The translations under genes were made by a program, and so were the position numbers. The notes under the pieces were generated by a model. That model made no database searches. It saw nothing but the letters and a program-made list of their open reading frames with translations, and had not been told where the DNA came from. Positions 5,601 through 11,786 of a stretch of DNA of 12,460 nucleotides are shown one piece after another. Position 1 is the stretch's first letter. Each line of letters opens with the position of its first letter. Source of the stretch: JAXMAR01 sp046350295 (GTDB taxonomy: Bacteria > Planctomycetota > Planctomycetia > Gemmatales > Gemmataceae); NCBI GenBank assembly GCA_046350295.1, contig JAXMAR010000080.1:1-12460 (forward strand), written 5' to 3'.

Positions 5601-7423
5601 ACGGCTCCTTCACGTACGACTACTACAACGAATACGGCTCCAACACCATGCTCTTCGGTCCGCCGCTCGACGGGCCTCCGACCGACGTCGGCTACTACAC
5701 CTTCACCGAGCACTTCACCAGCCAGGACCCGAACTACGCCGACGGCACGTTCAGCTGGTATCTCCGCATCGATCCGGCCGAGGCCACGGTCGACGTGAGC
5801 GGCGGGCCGTACACCTACAACGGCGCAGCTCAAGGGGCCAGCGTGACGGCTTACGGCGTCGATGGCGTGACGCCCCTCGTCGGCACAACAGCGGTGACCT
5901 ATAACGGCTCAACGACCGTCCCGAGCCTGGCGGGAACCTATGCCGTCCACGCCAGCTTCACCAGCAGCGATGGAAATTACTACAGCGCCGAAGGGGACGG
6001 CACGCTGGTGATCAACAAGGTGACGCCGGCCTTCAGCAGCCTCGCCTCGCCAACGCTGAACGTTGGCGCCGCAAGCGTCACGGTCAGCGGCCACATAGGC
6101 GTCGGCTCCGCGGCGCCGGGCGGGGACGCGGTGACCATCGTCCTCAACGGTGTGACGCAATCGGTCGCCATCAACTCGAGCGGCAATTTCACTACCAGTT
6201 TTAACATCCAGGGTTTGGCGGCGGGCAGCTACGCCATTACGTACGAGTTTCTCGGCGACGCCACCCGCTTCAACGCCGCCGGGACGAACGGCTTTGCGAG
6301 CGGGACGTTGACGGTGCGGTCGGCCCCCACCATCCTTACCAGTCCGTCCAGTCAAACCGTTGTGAGCGGTTCGAGCGTCACGTTCTCCGCTTCCGCGTCC
6401 GGCTATCCGACGCCGACCGTCCAGTGGCAGCAGAGCACGAACGGTACGACGTACACGAACATCTCCGGCGCCACCAGCGCCGCCTACACCATCGGCGCGG
6501 CCACGGCCGGGCAAAACGGCTACCGCTATCGCGCCGTGTTCACAAACAGCGCCGGCGCGGCGACGACAGCCAGCGCGACACTGACGGTGCAATATGCGCC
6601 GAGCGTGACCACGAGTCCGCGCGCTGTCACGGTCAACGCCGGACAAGGCGCAACCTTCACTGCTGCGGCCAGCGGCAATCCGGCGCCGACCGTGCAATGG
6701 CAGGTGAGCGCCAACGGCGGCGGCTCCTTTGCCGACATCGCCGGCGCGACCAGCACGACGCTAACGCTCGCGGCAACGACGGCGAGCCAGAACGGCTCCG
6801 TCTACCGCGCTGTGTTCACGAACAGCGTCGGCTCCGCGACGACCGCCGGCGCGACGCTGACGGTCCGCTATGCTCCCGTCGTGAGTAGCAGCCCGAGCAA
6901 TCAAACGACGACGGCCGGCCACTCCGTCACGTTTACCGCGGCCGCCGCCGGGAACCCGACGCCGACCATCCAGTGGCAAGTGAGCACGAACGGCGGCTCT
7001 TCGTACGCCAATATCTCCGGCGCCACCAGCGCGAACTACACGATCGGCAGCCCGACGGCGGCTCAGAATGGCTATCGCTACCGAGCGGTGTTCACCAACA
7101 GCCTCGGGACCGCCACGACCACCGCGGCCATATTGACCGTGCAGTTTGCGCCGACCATCACGGCGAACCCGAGCAGCCAGACCAGCACGGCTGGGGGTTC
7201 CGTCACGTTCACGGCCGCCGCCAACGGCAACCCGGCGCCGACGGTGCAATGGCAGGTCAGCACCGACGGTGGTCTGACTTACACCAATATCTCCGGAGCC
7301 ATCAGTGCCACCCTGACGCTCACCGGAGTCACGGCCGGTCAAAGCGGCTACCGCTATCGCGCCGTCTTCACCAACCCGCTCGGTACCGCGATCACAACGG
7401 CGGCAACCTTGACCGTGATTTGA
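2627..7423 (+). CDS. Giant mosaic surface/secreted protein: Kelch propeller, FN3, MBG-like repeats, Ig domains
   Basis: The protein has 1598 residues from the preferred ATG at 2627, which has GGGAG 5 bp upstream. The N-terminus is basic (KHRRARRRPPP), then LESLESRDAPA at about residues 32-42, a motif type seen near the start of very large planctomycete extracellular proteins. Domains follow in order. Residues 45-344 are about five Kelch-like blades with YGG, IGG, FGG and LGG turns and NTW motifs. Residues 347-430 are an Ig-fold (He_PIG-like) domain with the phrase IDANTGLVSWAP. Residues 431-530 are FN3-like (PTGLTG...YNIYRR). Residues 531-624 are a second He_PIG-like domain (VDSTTGLVTFTP). 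Residues 625-1132 are six MBG-like repeats, 1133-1231 another Ig-like domain, and 1232-1598 four Ig domains. I found only one cysteine, in the FN3 part. There is no C-terminal transmembrane helix, PEP-CTERM, dockerin or beta-barrel; the protein ends with the last Ig strand. It is probably an adhesin or cell-envelope matrix protein. The Kelch part could bind glycans or protein. An annotation might instead use the ATG at 2408, adding 73 residues. Confidence 0.88.
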   Translation: MFESFLQKLSNLFQVSKHRRARRRPPPRATLLLESLESRDAPAALTWAPGVSLPTAEGGLVAQPEGTSLLALAGPTTSSYNLSVTDPTWQASMTPTVQPLDFARSSPGVGLLPNGYFVVYGGTQNGFATSAVTQYDPNTVTVPDGATNQTRSLHAMNMPRALLGSATDPSTHFDYAIGGQNNNGTPMATMEAYNPTTNTWAYLASLPQTLYSESALSDGAGHIYTFGGVGADGAITSNVYRYTSATNTWDQVASLQVGVRDSAAVLGPNGAIYVLGGVTAAGTTATVESYSPATNAWTLQTSLPQAVSSAAAVVDSLGRIEILGGYDASGAATTSIFISQKLTQADLAPTITSTPARSVVVNATYRYQVLSTANPQATYTLTGPAGMTIDANTGLVSWAPSYATEGVYNVTVVAGNSVGQASQTFSVAVQPETPTGLTGAGAATNAITCSWNATADPNVTGYNIYRRTFLHDPRGSGGTYHYSLVAANVAANSVTISGTSVGGTYLISAVNSAGVESARTPVVSVATLSAPSLWGAMTTGGAVISSLNLDVGQTGQIYLLAYGNEAPTFSLVDGPGTEVSVDSTTGLVTFTPSPADIGSATFTFAATNSVGTSTNTFTFIVSALNPTISVSGGPFTYDGNVHAAGAGAVGADGLTPVNGNFDFTYDDGVNPPTATAPTAAGTYAVTATFTSADPYYANATVTGSLTIDPATPTITVSSGPFDFDGNPHEATATALGVDGATPVDGSFQITYDGDPNPPTGPGLYIVTADFFSNDPNYASATVTANLIINSPGPATPSLSLVDGSTTYDGSAHADSASAVGLDGVTPVNGAFIITYNGSTAAPTNAGVYDVLATFISSDVDYGNATTTGTLTIDAATPTLVVDQTPFYYDGTGHSALVTALGVDQATAVDGTFSVTYNGSSTPPVNAGLYDVTVAFDSDDPNYGSTSITSSITILPATPSVGLLNGEWYFTYNGAPRSVAGSAVGIDGVTPIDGSFTYDYYNEYGSNTMLFGPPLDGPPTDVGYYTFTEHFTSQDPNYADGTFSWYLRIDPAEATVDVSGGPYTYNGAAQGASVTAYGVDGVTPLVGTTAVTYNGSTTVPSLAGTYAVHASFTSSDGNYYSAEGDGTLVINKVTPAFSSLASPTLNVGAASVTVSGHIGVGSAAPGGDAVTIVLNGVTQSVAINSSGNFTTSFNIQGLAAGSYAITYEFLGDATRFNAAGTNGFASGTLTVRSAPTILTSPSSQTVVSGSSVTFSASASGYPTPTVQWQQSTNGTTYTNISGATSAAYTIGAATAGQNGYRYRAVFTNSAGAATTASATLTVQYAPSVTTSPRAVTVNAGQGATFTAAASGNPAPTVQWQVSANGGGSFADIAGATSTTLTLAATTASQNGSVYRAVFTNSVGSATTAGATLTVRYAPVVSSSPSNQTTTAGHSVTFTAAAAGNPTPTIQWQVSTNGGSSYANISGATSANYTIGSPTAAQNGYRYRAVFTNSLGTATTTAAILTVQFAPTITANPSSQTSTAGGSVTFTAAANGNPAPTVQWQVSTDGGLTYTNISGAISATLTLTGVTAGQSGYRYRAVFTNPLGTAITTAATLTVI
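4499..6022 (+). repeat. Six tandem MBG-like repeats inside the giant gene
   Basis: The repeat units begin at 4499, 4757, 5009, 5252, 5495 and 5780, and are mostly 81-86 residues long (unit 5 is 95). Each starts with a short strand, then (F/Y)xYDG or YNG, a phrase like GVDGVTPVDGSF, TYNGS, NAGxYxVxATF, and SxDPNYxxAT, and ends in a TIDPA-like linker. Unit 5 has an insertion around YYNEYGSNTM. The pattern fits the bacterial MBG-type Ig-like repeat, which usually forms rod-like stalks. Units 3 and 4 are exactly equal in length (243 bp). Confidence 0.8.
6320..7420 (+). repeat. Four tandem cysteine-free Ig repeats at the end of the giant gene
   Basis: The units run 6320-6592, 6593-6868, 6869-7144 and 7145-7420; the first is 273 bp and the others 276 bp. 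Each reads like an I-set Ig domain: SVTFTAAAxGNPxPTVQWQVS, then an NISGATS loop, then YRYRAVFTNSxGTATT and a closing TLTV strand. The two positions that are normally a disulfide-forming Cys pair are Ala in all four (TFTAAA and YRAVF; Ala or Ser in the first strand of unit 1), while the core Trp (QWQ) is kept. A 20-bp string beginning ggctaccgctat is identical in unit 1 (6518-6537) and unit 4 (7346-7365). Confidence 0.85.
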
Positions 7424-7434
7424 CGGCTGAGACG

Positions 7435-8571
7435 TCAGCGCGGCCGCAGGATCACGTCGAACGTCGGCCGCGTCCTTCCATCGGCGAAGCGAACGCCGTG
7501 GGGCGCATAGACCGGGCAATCCGGATGCGCCTGGCTCACGCCGCGACAGGAGAGCGCGACGATGCCGTAGTCGGACAGAGGCCGCACCTCGCCGGGGTCG
7601 CAGACGCCGTCGCCGTTGGCGTCGTGCCAAACCGCGAGCTTGTCGAGCTCGGCGCCGGTCAATTCGCCGTCGTGGTTGTCGTCGAGGAGGGCGAGGGCTT
7701 GATAGCCGTTGTCCCAGAAGGTCCAGAAGGAGACGTTGCCGAATAGCTGGAGGGCGCTCGTCGCCTTGCCCCGGCGCGTCGGGTCGTAGACGAGCCAGCC
7801 GGCCTTGGGGGTCAGCCAGGTCCAGCGCTTCTTGAGGCCGCTGCCGTCGGCGTCGAAGCGGACGCGGGCCTCCGTGTTGAGGATATCCGTGACGCTCAGG
7901 CCGTCTTCGAGCGGAATGGCGATGGGCGTGATCGGACGGGGCAGCTTCTTCAGCTTGGCGACGCGCTCCGTTAGCGTGTCGATCTCTTCCTTGTCCGTCT
8001 TCGGATCGAGCAGGGGAATCAGGTAATCGGCGCCTTCCACAGTGATGAAGTGGCCACCCAGGGGACCAGTCTTGCGCTCCTTGTCCATCGCCCAGCCGGC
8101 TTCGATGGCCTTGCGGTATTCGGCAATCGCCTCCTTCTTCTCGCCGGATTGCTCGATGGTCCAGGCGAGGCCCAGTTGTGCCGGCCCCAACTTTGGATCG
8201 ATCTTGAGGGCGGCCCTGTATTCTGCGATCGCGGCTTCGAGATGCTTCTTGGCTTCCTTGTCCTCCTTGGCGCCCTTGGCCAGTTCCTTGGCGAAGGGGA
8301 CGAAGGCGGGCTCGAAGCCGAACCAGGCGCCGCGATCGAGTTTGCCTTTCCAGATGGTGGCCGTGTCGGTCCGCTTGGCGAAAGCCATGCCGTGTACGCG
8401 CGCCAGGTTGAGACGGATCTGGGCATTCTTCGGCTCTTTTTCGGCCTGCTCGCTCAGGTTCTTGACCAGCCGCTCGACCGGGATCATCTCCAGGTCGGGG
8501 CGAATGTAGCGAGCCCCGGCGGCGGGGACGAGCAGGAGCAGGAGGGCAAGCGGCGTGAGGCGACATCTCAT
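7435..8571 (-). CDS. Exported TPR plus EF-hand-type calcium-binding protein (copy A)
   Basis: This 378-residue protein starts with the signal peptide MRCRLTPLALLLLLVPAAGA (cleavage near residue 20), preceded by AAGGAG at a good distance. Residues 31-65 are helical, and about 108-160 look like two TPR helices pairs (AIAEYRAALKIDPK and EAIAEYRKAIEAGW). The C-terminal part has three Asp-rich elements: FDADGSG (239-245), followed by a Trp-rich segment ending GWLVYD; an EF-hand loop DDNHDGELTGAE at 297-308; and a second, DANGDGVCDPGE, at 317-328. Both 12-residue loops have the standard ligands at positions 1, 3, 5 and 12. The arrangement DxDGxG, GxLVYD, LFG, then two Ca loops recalls the calcium-binding C-terminal region of some RTX-type secreted proteins. 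It is a paralogue of copy B. No enzymatic motif is visible. It is the last gene of the minus-strand block and converges on the giant gene, stop to stop, with 11 bp between. Confidence 0.85.
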   Translation of the reverse strand: MRCRLTPLALLLLLVPAAGARYIRPDLEMIPVERLVKNLSEQAEKEPKNAQIRLNLARVHGMAFAKRTDTATIWKGKLDRGAWFGFEPAFVPFAKELAKGAKEDKEAKKHLEAAIAEYRAALKIDPKLGPAQLGLAWTIEQSGEKKEAIAEYRKAIEAGWAMDKERKTGPLGGHFITVEGADYLIPLLDPKTDKEEIDTLTERVAKLKKLPRPITPIAIPLEDGLSVTDILNTEARVRFDADGSGLKKRWTWLTPKAGWLVYDPTRRGKATSALQLFGNVSFWTFWDNGYQALALLDDNHDGELTGAELDKLAVWHDANGDGVCDPGEVRPLSDYGIVALSCRGVSQAHPDCPVYAPHGVRFADGRTRPTFDVILRPR

Positions 8572-8625
8572 GGCAAATCTCCTTGTTGCGAGCGCAGCGG
8601 GTGCGCAAAGGCATCCACGATCTTT

Positions 8626-8688
8626 CTACCGCTGCCGCACGACGAGGTCGAACGAGGGCTGCGTTTTTCCATCGGTTAAGCGCACGCC
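8626..8688 (-). pseudogene. 3'-end remnant of a third copy of the TPR/EF-hand gene
   Basis: Read on the minus strand, 8688-8629 encodes GVRLTDGKTQPSFDLVVRQR followed by TAG. This aligns without gaps to the last 20 codons of copies A and B (GVRFADGKTRPTFDLILRPR in B). By manual count 51 of 60 bases match copy B. Weak similarity may continue a little upstream, to about 8710, but the rest of the gene is missing: the stop codon of the 139-residue gene lies only 38 codons before the aligned stop codon, in the same frame. It is a decayed duplicate or a recombination scar, not an independent gene. Confidence 0.7.
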
Positions 8689-8742
8689 GCTCGCAGCGTG
8701 GGCGGTCGCCGCGTGCAGTCGTCGCTCATGCGGAGTCGCCTG

Positions 8743-9162
8743 TTATTTCGTTTTGCTTGCCTTCTTCTCCATCTCCGCGGCACGATCCTCAAGCTGGCCA
8801 ATGCGCTGCACCAAGCCCTTGAGCGCGTCAAAGCTTCCGCGATCGATCGTCCCTTCTCTTCCATGCATTCCTACCCAATTATCCGACCCTGTCAAAGCCC
8901 TGCCGTAGACTCTGTTGCCCAAGAGAGTGAGCGCCTTTTCCCGCACGGAGCGATCCCGGCTTTGCACATACTTGAGGAGCTTCGCGGTCATACCGGCCAC
9001 AGGTGGCGCCAGGCCCGCTTCTTCTTTTTCGAGGATGTCATCGAGTTCCTTGAGCAGTTTCGCGGGAGACTCTCGTTCCTTCCCCGGTTCGCCCTGTAGA
9101 GCGGGGGAGATAAACAAGACCGCAGTTGTGATGACTGCCGCCACCTTCATGGGACCCGTCAT
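8743..9162 (-). CDS. Small exported protein of unknown function
   Basis: This 139-residue protein is taken from the ATG at 9162-9160, because GGAGGA lies 6 bp before it; an upstream in-frame ATG has no such site. The N-terminus MTGPMKVAAVITTAVLFISP with a small-residue exit (ALQGE) is a plausible signal peptide. Two amphipathic helical stretches follow (PAKLLKELDDILEKEEAG, then TAKLLKYVQSRDRSVREKALTLLGNRV, which resembles one HEAT-type helix pair), then a polar middle with NWVGMHGREGTIDRGS, and a charged C-terminal helix (LVQRIGQLEDRAAEMEKKASKTK) likely to form a coiled coil. I do not recognise the family. It sits between the two TPR/EF-hand copies on the same strand. The gap to copy B upstream is 117 bp. 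Confidence 0.65.
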   Translation of the reverse strand: MTGPMKVAAVITTAVLFISPALQGEPGKERESPAKLLKELDDILEKEEAGLAPPVAGMTAKLLKYVQSRDRSVREKALTLLGNRVYGRALTGSDNWVGMHGREGTIDRGSFDALKGLVQRIGQLEDRAAEMEKKASKTK

Positions 9163-9279
9163 AAGTCTTCCTCCGTTCATCGGCCGACGAGGTTGGGATA
9201 TCAGAACGGTCGCCACCACTATGACGACGAGCAACGCCGTCGAGATTTGCGGCGGCTGCGCTCGGTTCCTGGGGTGGCC

Positions 9280-10416
9280 TTACCGCGGCCGCAGGATGAG
9301 GTCGAACGTCGGCCGCGTTTTTCCGTCGGCAAAGCGCACGCCGCGCGGCGCGTAGACCGGGCAATCGGGATGCGCGTGCGGGGCGCCGCGGCAGGAGATG
9401 GCGACGACGCCGTAATAGGATAGAGGCCGCACTTCGCCGGGATCGCAGATACCGTCACCGTTGGCGTCGTGCCAGATGGCGAGGTTGTCGAGCTCCCTAC
9501 CAGTGAGTTCGCCGTCGTGGTTGTCATCGAGCAGCGCGAGGGCCTGGTAGCCGTCGTCCCAGAAGGTCCAGAAGGAGACGTTGCCGAAGAGCTGCAGCGC
9601 GGAGGTCACCTTGCCCTGGCGGGTCGGGTCGTAGACGAGCCAGCCGGCCCTGGGGGTGAGCCAGGTCCAGCGTTTCTTCAGGCCGCTGCCGTCGGCGTCG
9701 AAGGCGACGCGTGCCTTGGGGTCGAGCAGATCAGCGACGCGCAGGCCGTCTGCGAGCGGGATGGCGATCGGCGTGACAGGGCGCGGCAGCTTTCTCAGCT
9801 TGGCGATGCGATCCTGGAGCGTGTCGATCTCTTCCTTGTCGGCGGTCGGATCGAGGAGCGGGATGAGGTAGCCGGCTGCTTCGGCGGTGATGAAGTGGCC
9901 GCCCAGGGGACCGCTCTTGCGTTCCTTGTCCTTTTCCCAGCCGGCTTCGATGACCTGGCGATATCCGGCAATCGCCTCCTTCCTGGCGCTGGACTGGTCC
10001 AGGCACCAGGCGAGGCCGAGCTGCGCCACCAGCAGCTTGGGGTCTATTTCAAGTGCGGCCTTGTACTCGGCGATGGCCTGATCCAGGTGCTTTCGCGCCT
10101 TGTCGCTCGTCTTGGCGCGCTTGACGACGTCCTTGGCGAAGGGAACGAGGGCGGGCGTGTGCCCGAACCAGGCGCCGCTGTCGAGCTTTCCTTTCCAGAT
10201 GGTGACGGTGTCGGTGTTCTTGGCGTAAGCCATGCCGTGGACTCGCGCCAGGTTGAAGCGCCACTTGGCGTTCTTCGGCTCCTTCTCGGCCAGGTCCGTC
10301 AGGTTCTTGACGAGACGCTCGACCGGGATCATCTCCAGGTCCGGACGGATAAAGAGTGCCCCGGCCGCGGGGACGAGGACAAGCAGAACGGCGAAGCCGG
10401 CGAGGCAGCGTCTCAT
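9280..10416 (-). CDS. Exported TPR plus EF-hand-type calcium-binding protein (copy B)
   Basis: This protein is 378 residues, exactly as long as copy A and alignable without gaps. By manual count 294 of 378 residues match (about 78%): about 72% over residues 1-240 and 88% over 241-378. The signal peptide is MRRCLAGFAVLLVLVPAAGA. The TPR segment (AIAEYKAALEIDPK, EAIAGYRQVIEAGW), the FDADGSG element, both EF-hand loops (DDNHDGELTGRE and DANGDGICDPGE) and the two Cys of SCRG and HPDCPVYAP are all kept. Its start follows the DUF1080 stop by 11 bp, and its ribosome binding site AAGGAG overlaps that stop codon, so these two genes are almost certainly co-transcribed and probably translationally coupled. 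Function is unknown; the visible features suggest an exported calcium-dependent protein-interaction factor. Confidence 0.86.
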   Translation of the reverse strand: MRRCLAGFAVLLVLVPAAGALFIRPDLEMIPVERLVKNLTDLAEKEPKNAKWRFNLARVHGMAYAKNTDTVTIWKGKLDSGAWFGHTPALVPFAKDVVKRAKTSDKARKHLDQAIAEYKAALEIDPKLLVAQLGLAWCLDQSSARKEAIAGYRQVIEAGWEKDKERKSGPLGGHFITAEAAGYLIPLLDPTADKEEIDTLQDRIAKLRKLPRPVTPIAIPLADGLRVADLLDPKARVAFDADGSGLKKRWTWLTPRAGWLVYDPTRQGKVTSALQLFGNVSFWTFWDDGYQALALLDDNHDGELTGRELDNLAIWHDANGDGICDPGEVRPLSYYGVVAISCRGAPHAHPDCPVYAPRGVRFADGKTRPTFDLILRPR

Positions 10417-10427
10417 GGCGGTGCTCC

Positions 10428-11618
10428 TTACTTGTGTGGCTCGGTGGGGAACTCGGCGATGCGCAGGTTGCGGAAGCTCAGGTCGGTGGTCGGGTCGTGG
10501 CCCTGGATGCTGATATGGCCGGCCTCGAGCTTGCGGCCGGTGCGGGCGTTATCGCTTCGGGGGCGGTTGTCGGTCCAGTCGGTGACCTGGATGCCGTTGA
10601 CCCAGGTGGCGAAGTGGGCGCCGCGGGCGACGATGGTCATGCCGAACCATTCGCCGTCCCTGGACATCTCCTTGCGGGCCGGCTGGCGGCGATAGATGGC
10701 GCCGGTGCCGTAGTCGACGGCGGCGTAGAAGACTTCGCGCTTGCCGAGCAGCTTGTTGGTTCTGGGGTCATAGTCCTCGATCAGATATTTCTGGGTCGGC
10801 TTGGGGGTGAACTGGTTGCGGATCTGGGCCTCGTATCCGTTCTGGTATTCGTTGTCGCGGCAGCGGAAGAAGATGCCGCTGTTGAGATGCTTGCCGTTGG
10901 ACTTGCATTCGAGCTGAAGGATGAAGTCCCGATACTTGCCGGCGGTCTGGAGATCGCCGGGGCCGTCCTTGACGTTGATGGCGCCGTCGACGACGGCGAA
11001 CTTCGACTTCTTGCCGGGAAACTCCTTCCAGCCGGTGAGGTCCTTGCCGTTGAAGATGGGATCGGGGCGCTTGCGATCGCTCTTCAGTGGTTGGAGCTTG
11101 ACGTTGCGGAGACGGAGCGATTCGCCCTGGAAGACCAGCGCGTGCGGTTGCATAGGGTCTCCGCGTTTGGCCGCTGTCGGGAACAGGATCTTCTTATCGG
11201 GGCATTCGATGCTGCCGCCGAATTGGGATCCAGAAGTATTGCCGATGAAGGAGTGCCAACCTTCGCCGTGACGGTAGAAGCGTAAAGGTCGCATGCTGTC
11301 CGACTTCCCTTCATCCGAGGGACTGCCAAAGCTCAACGATCCGGTCTTGTCCGCCTCCAGGCGATATTCGAAATGCAAGCGAAAGTCCTGGAACCGGCAC
11401 GTCGGCCGAAGGGTCGCGTCCTTGCCGGGCGAGACGAGTTCGCCGGCTTCGACCTTCCAGCCGTCGCCGAGCAAACCGAAGGTCGTCTCGCCGTCGAAGA
11501 GGAGGATCCAGCCGTCGGCGATTTCCTTGGGTGACAGCGTGTTAGGTTTGGCCTCGCCGGCGTGGAGCGCGGCGGGAGACAGGAGAGCGAGATAAATGAA
11601 GAAGCAGGCAGGCTTCAT
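10428..11618 (-). CDS. Exported DUF1080 / 3-keto-disaccharide hydrolase-like protein with two lobes
   Basis: This 396-residue protein has a signal peptide (MKPACFFIYLALLSPAALHA, cleavage near residue 20) and a GAGAGGAAAG ribosome binding site. Two related beta-sandwich halves are visible. The first opens with DGWILLFDGETTFG and EAGELVSPG. The second opens with PIFNGKDLTGWKEFPGKKSKFAVVDGAINV and has the family phrases LECKSNGKHLNSGIFFRC, NGYEAQIRNQF, TGAIYRRQPARKEM, EWFGMTIVARG, FATWVNGIQVTDW, and GHISIQGHDPTTDLSFRNLRI. The second half is the better match to DUF1080, which has a concanavalin-like (LamG-type) fold; some members act on 3-keto-glycosides. Such proteins often occur near Gfo/Idh-type oxidoreductases in Planctomycetes, and one lies in this window, though about 10 kb away on the same strand. 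It leads a probable operon with copy B. Confidence 0.92.
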   Translation of the reverse strand: MKPACFFIYLALLSPAALHAGEAKPNTLSPKEIADGWILLFDGETTFGLLGDGWKVEAGELVSPGKDATLRPTCRFQDFRLHFEYRLEADKTGSLSFGSPSDEGKSDSMRPLRFYRHGEGWHSFIGNTSGSQFGGSIECPDKKILFPTAAKRGDPMQPHALVFQGESLRLRNVKLQPLKSDRKRPDPIFNGKDLTGWKEFPGKKSKFAVVDGAINVKDGPGDLQTAGKYRDFILQLECKSNGKHLNSGIFFRCRDNEYQNGYEAQIRNQFTPKPTQKYLIEDYDPRTNKLLGKREVFYAAVDYGTGAIYRRQPARKEMSRDGEWFGMTIVARGAHFATWVNGIQVTDWTDNRPRSDNARTGRKLEAGHISIQGHDPTTDLSFRNLRIAEFPTEPHK

Positions 11619-11640
11619 GCGGGCTTTCCTCTCGTTGCGA

Positions 11641-11678
11641 CGGCGCCCTGCGCGGGGCGCGGCGCCCTGCGCGGGGCG
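11641..11678. repeat. 19-bp perfect tandem duplication, GC-rich and hairpin-prone
   Basis: cggcgccctgcgcggggcg occurs twice back to back (11641-11659 and 11660-11678). Each unit can fold on itself (GCGCCC with GGGCGC). It lies about 20 bp upstream of the DUF1080 start codon, in the gap after the glycosyltransferase gene. It might be part of a leader or transcript-end structure, but there is no T-run. Confidence 0.65.
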
Positions 11679-11727
11679 GACAAAGAAGATCTGCTCGAGC
11701 TGCGGCAGCGCCTCGCCAGGATAGTTC

Positions 11728-11747
11728 GGCAGGCGAGGCCGCCTGCC
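11728..11747. repeat. Perfect 8-bp-stem hairpin in the glycosyltransferase-DUF1080 gap
   Basis: GGCAGGCG (11728-11735) pairs perfectly with CGCCTGCC (11740-11747) across a 4-nt loop (aggc). It lies about 40 bp after the glycosyltransferase stop on the minus strand. With no T-tract it is not a textbook terminator; it resembles the REP-like intergenic palindromes of GC-rich genomes. Confidence 0.5.
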
Positions 11748-11786
11748 CCACGGCGCTCTCCAAGATGGTCGCTGGCCGGGCGGTCG

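Noticed and set aside
6320..7420. The regular repeats considered as a CRISPR-like or non-coding satellite array
   Set aside because: The units keep a continuous reading frame and clear Ig-domain residues, with lengths that are multiples of three, so they are protein repeats.
6761..8614. A 617-codon minus-strand open frame covering copy A and the end of the giant gene
   Set aside because: It is out of frame with copy A, very rich in Arg, Pro and Gly, and has no domain signal. It overlaps two well-supported genes, and long antisense frames are common at this GC content.
9469..10695. A 408-codon plus-strand open frame opposite copy B and the DUF1080 gene
   Set aside because: It is a mirror of two strongly supported minus-strand genes and has no recognisable domain.
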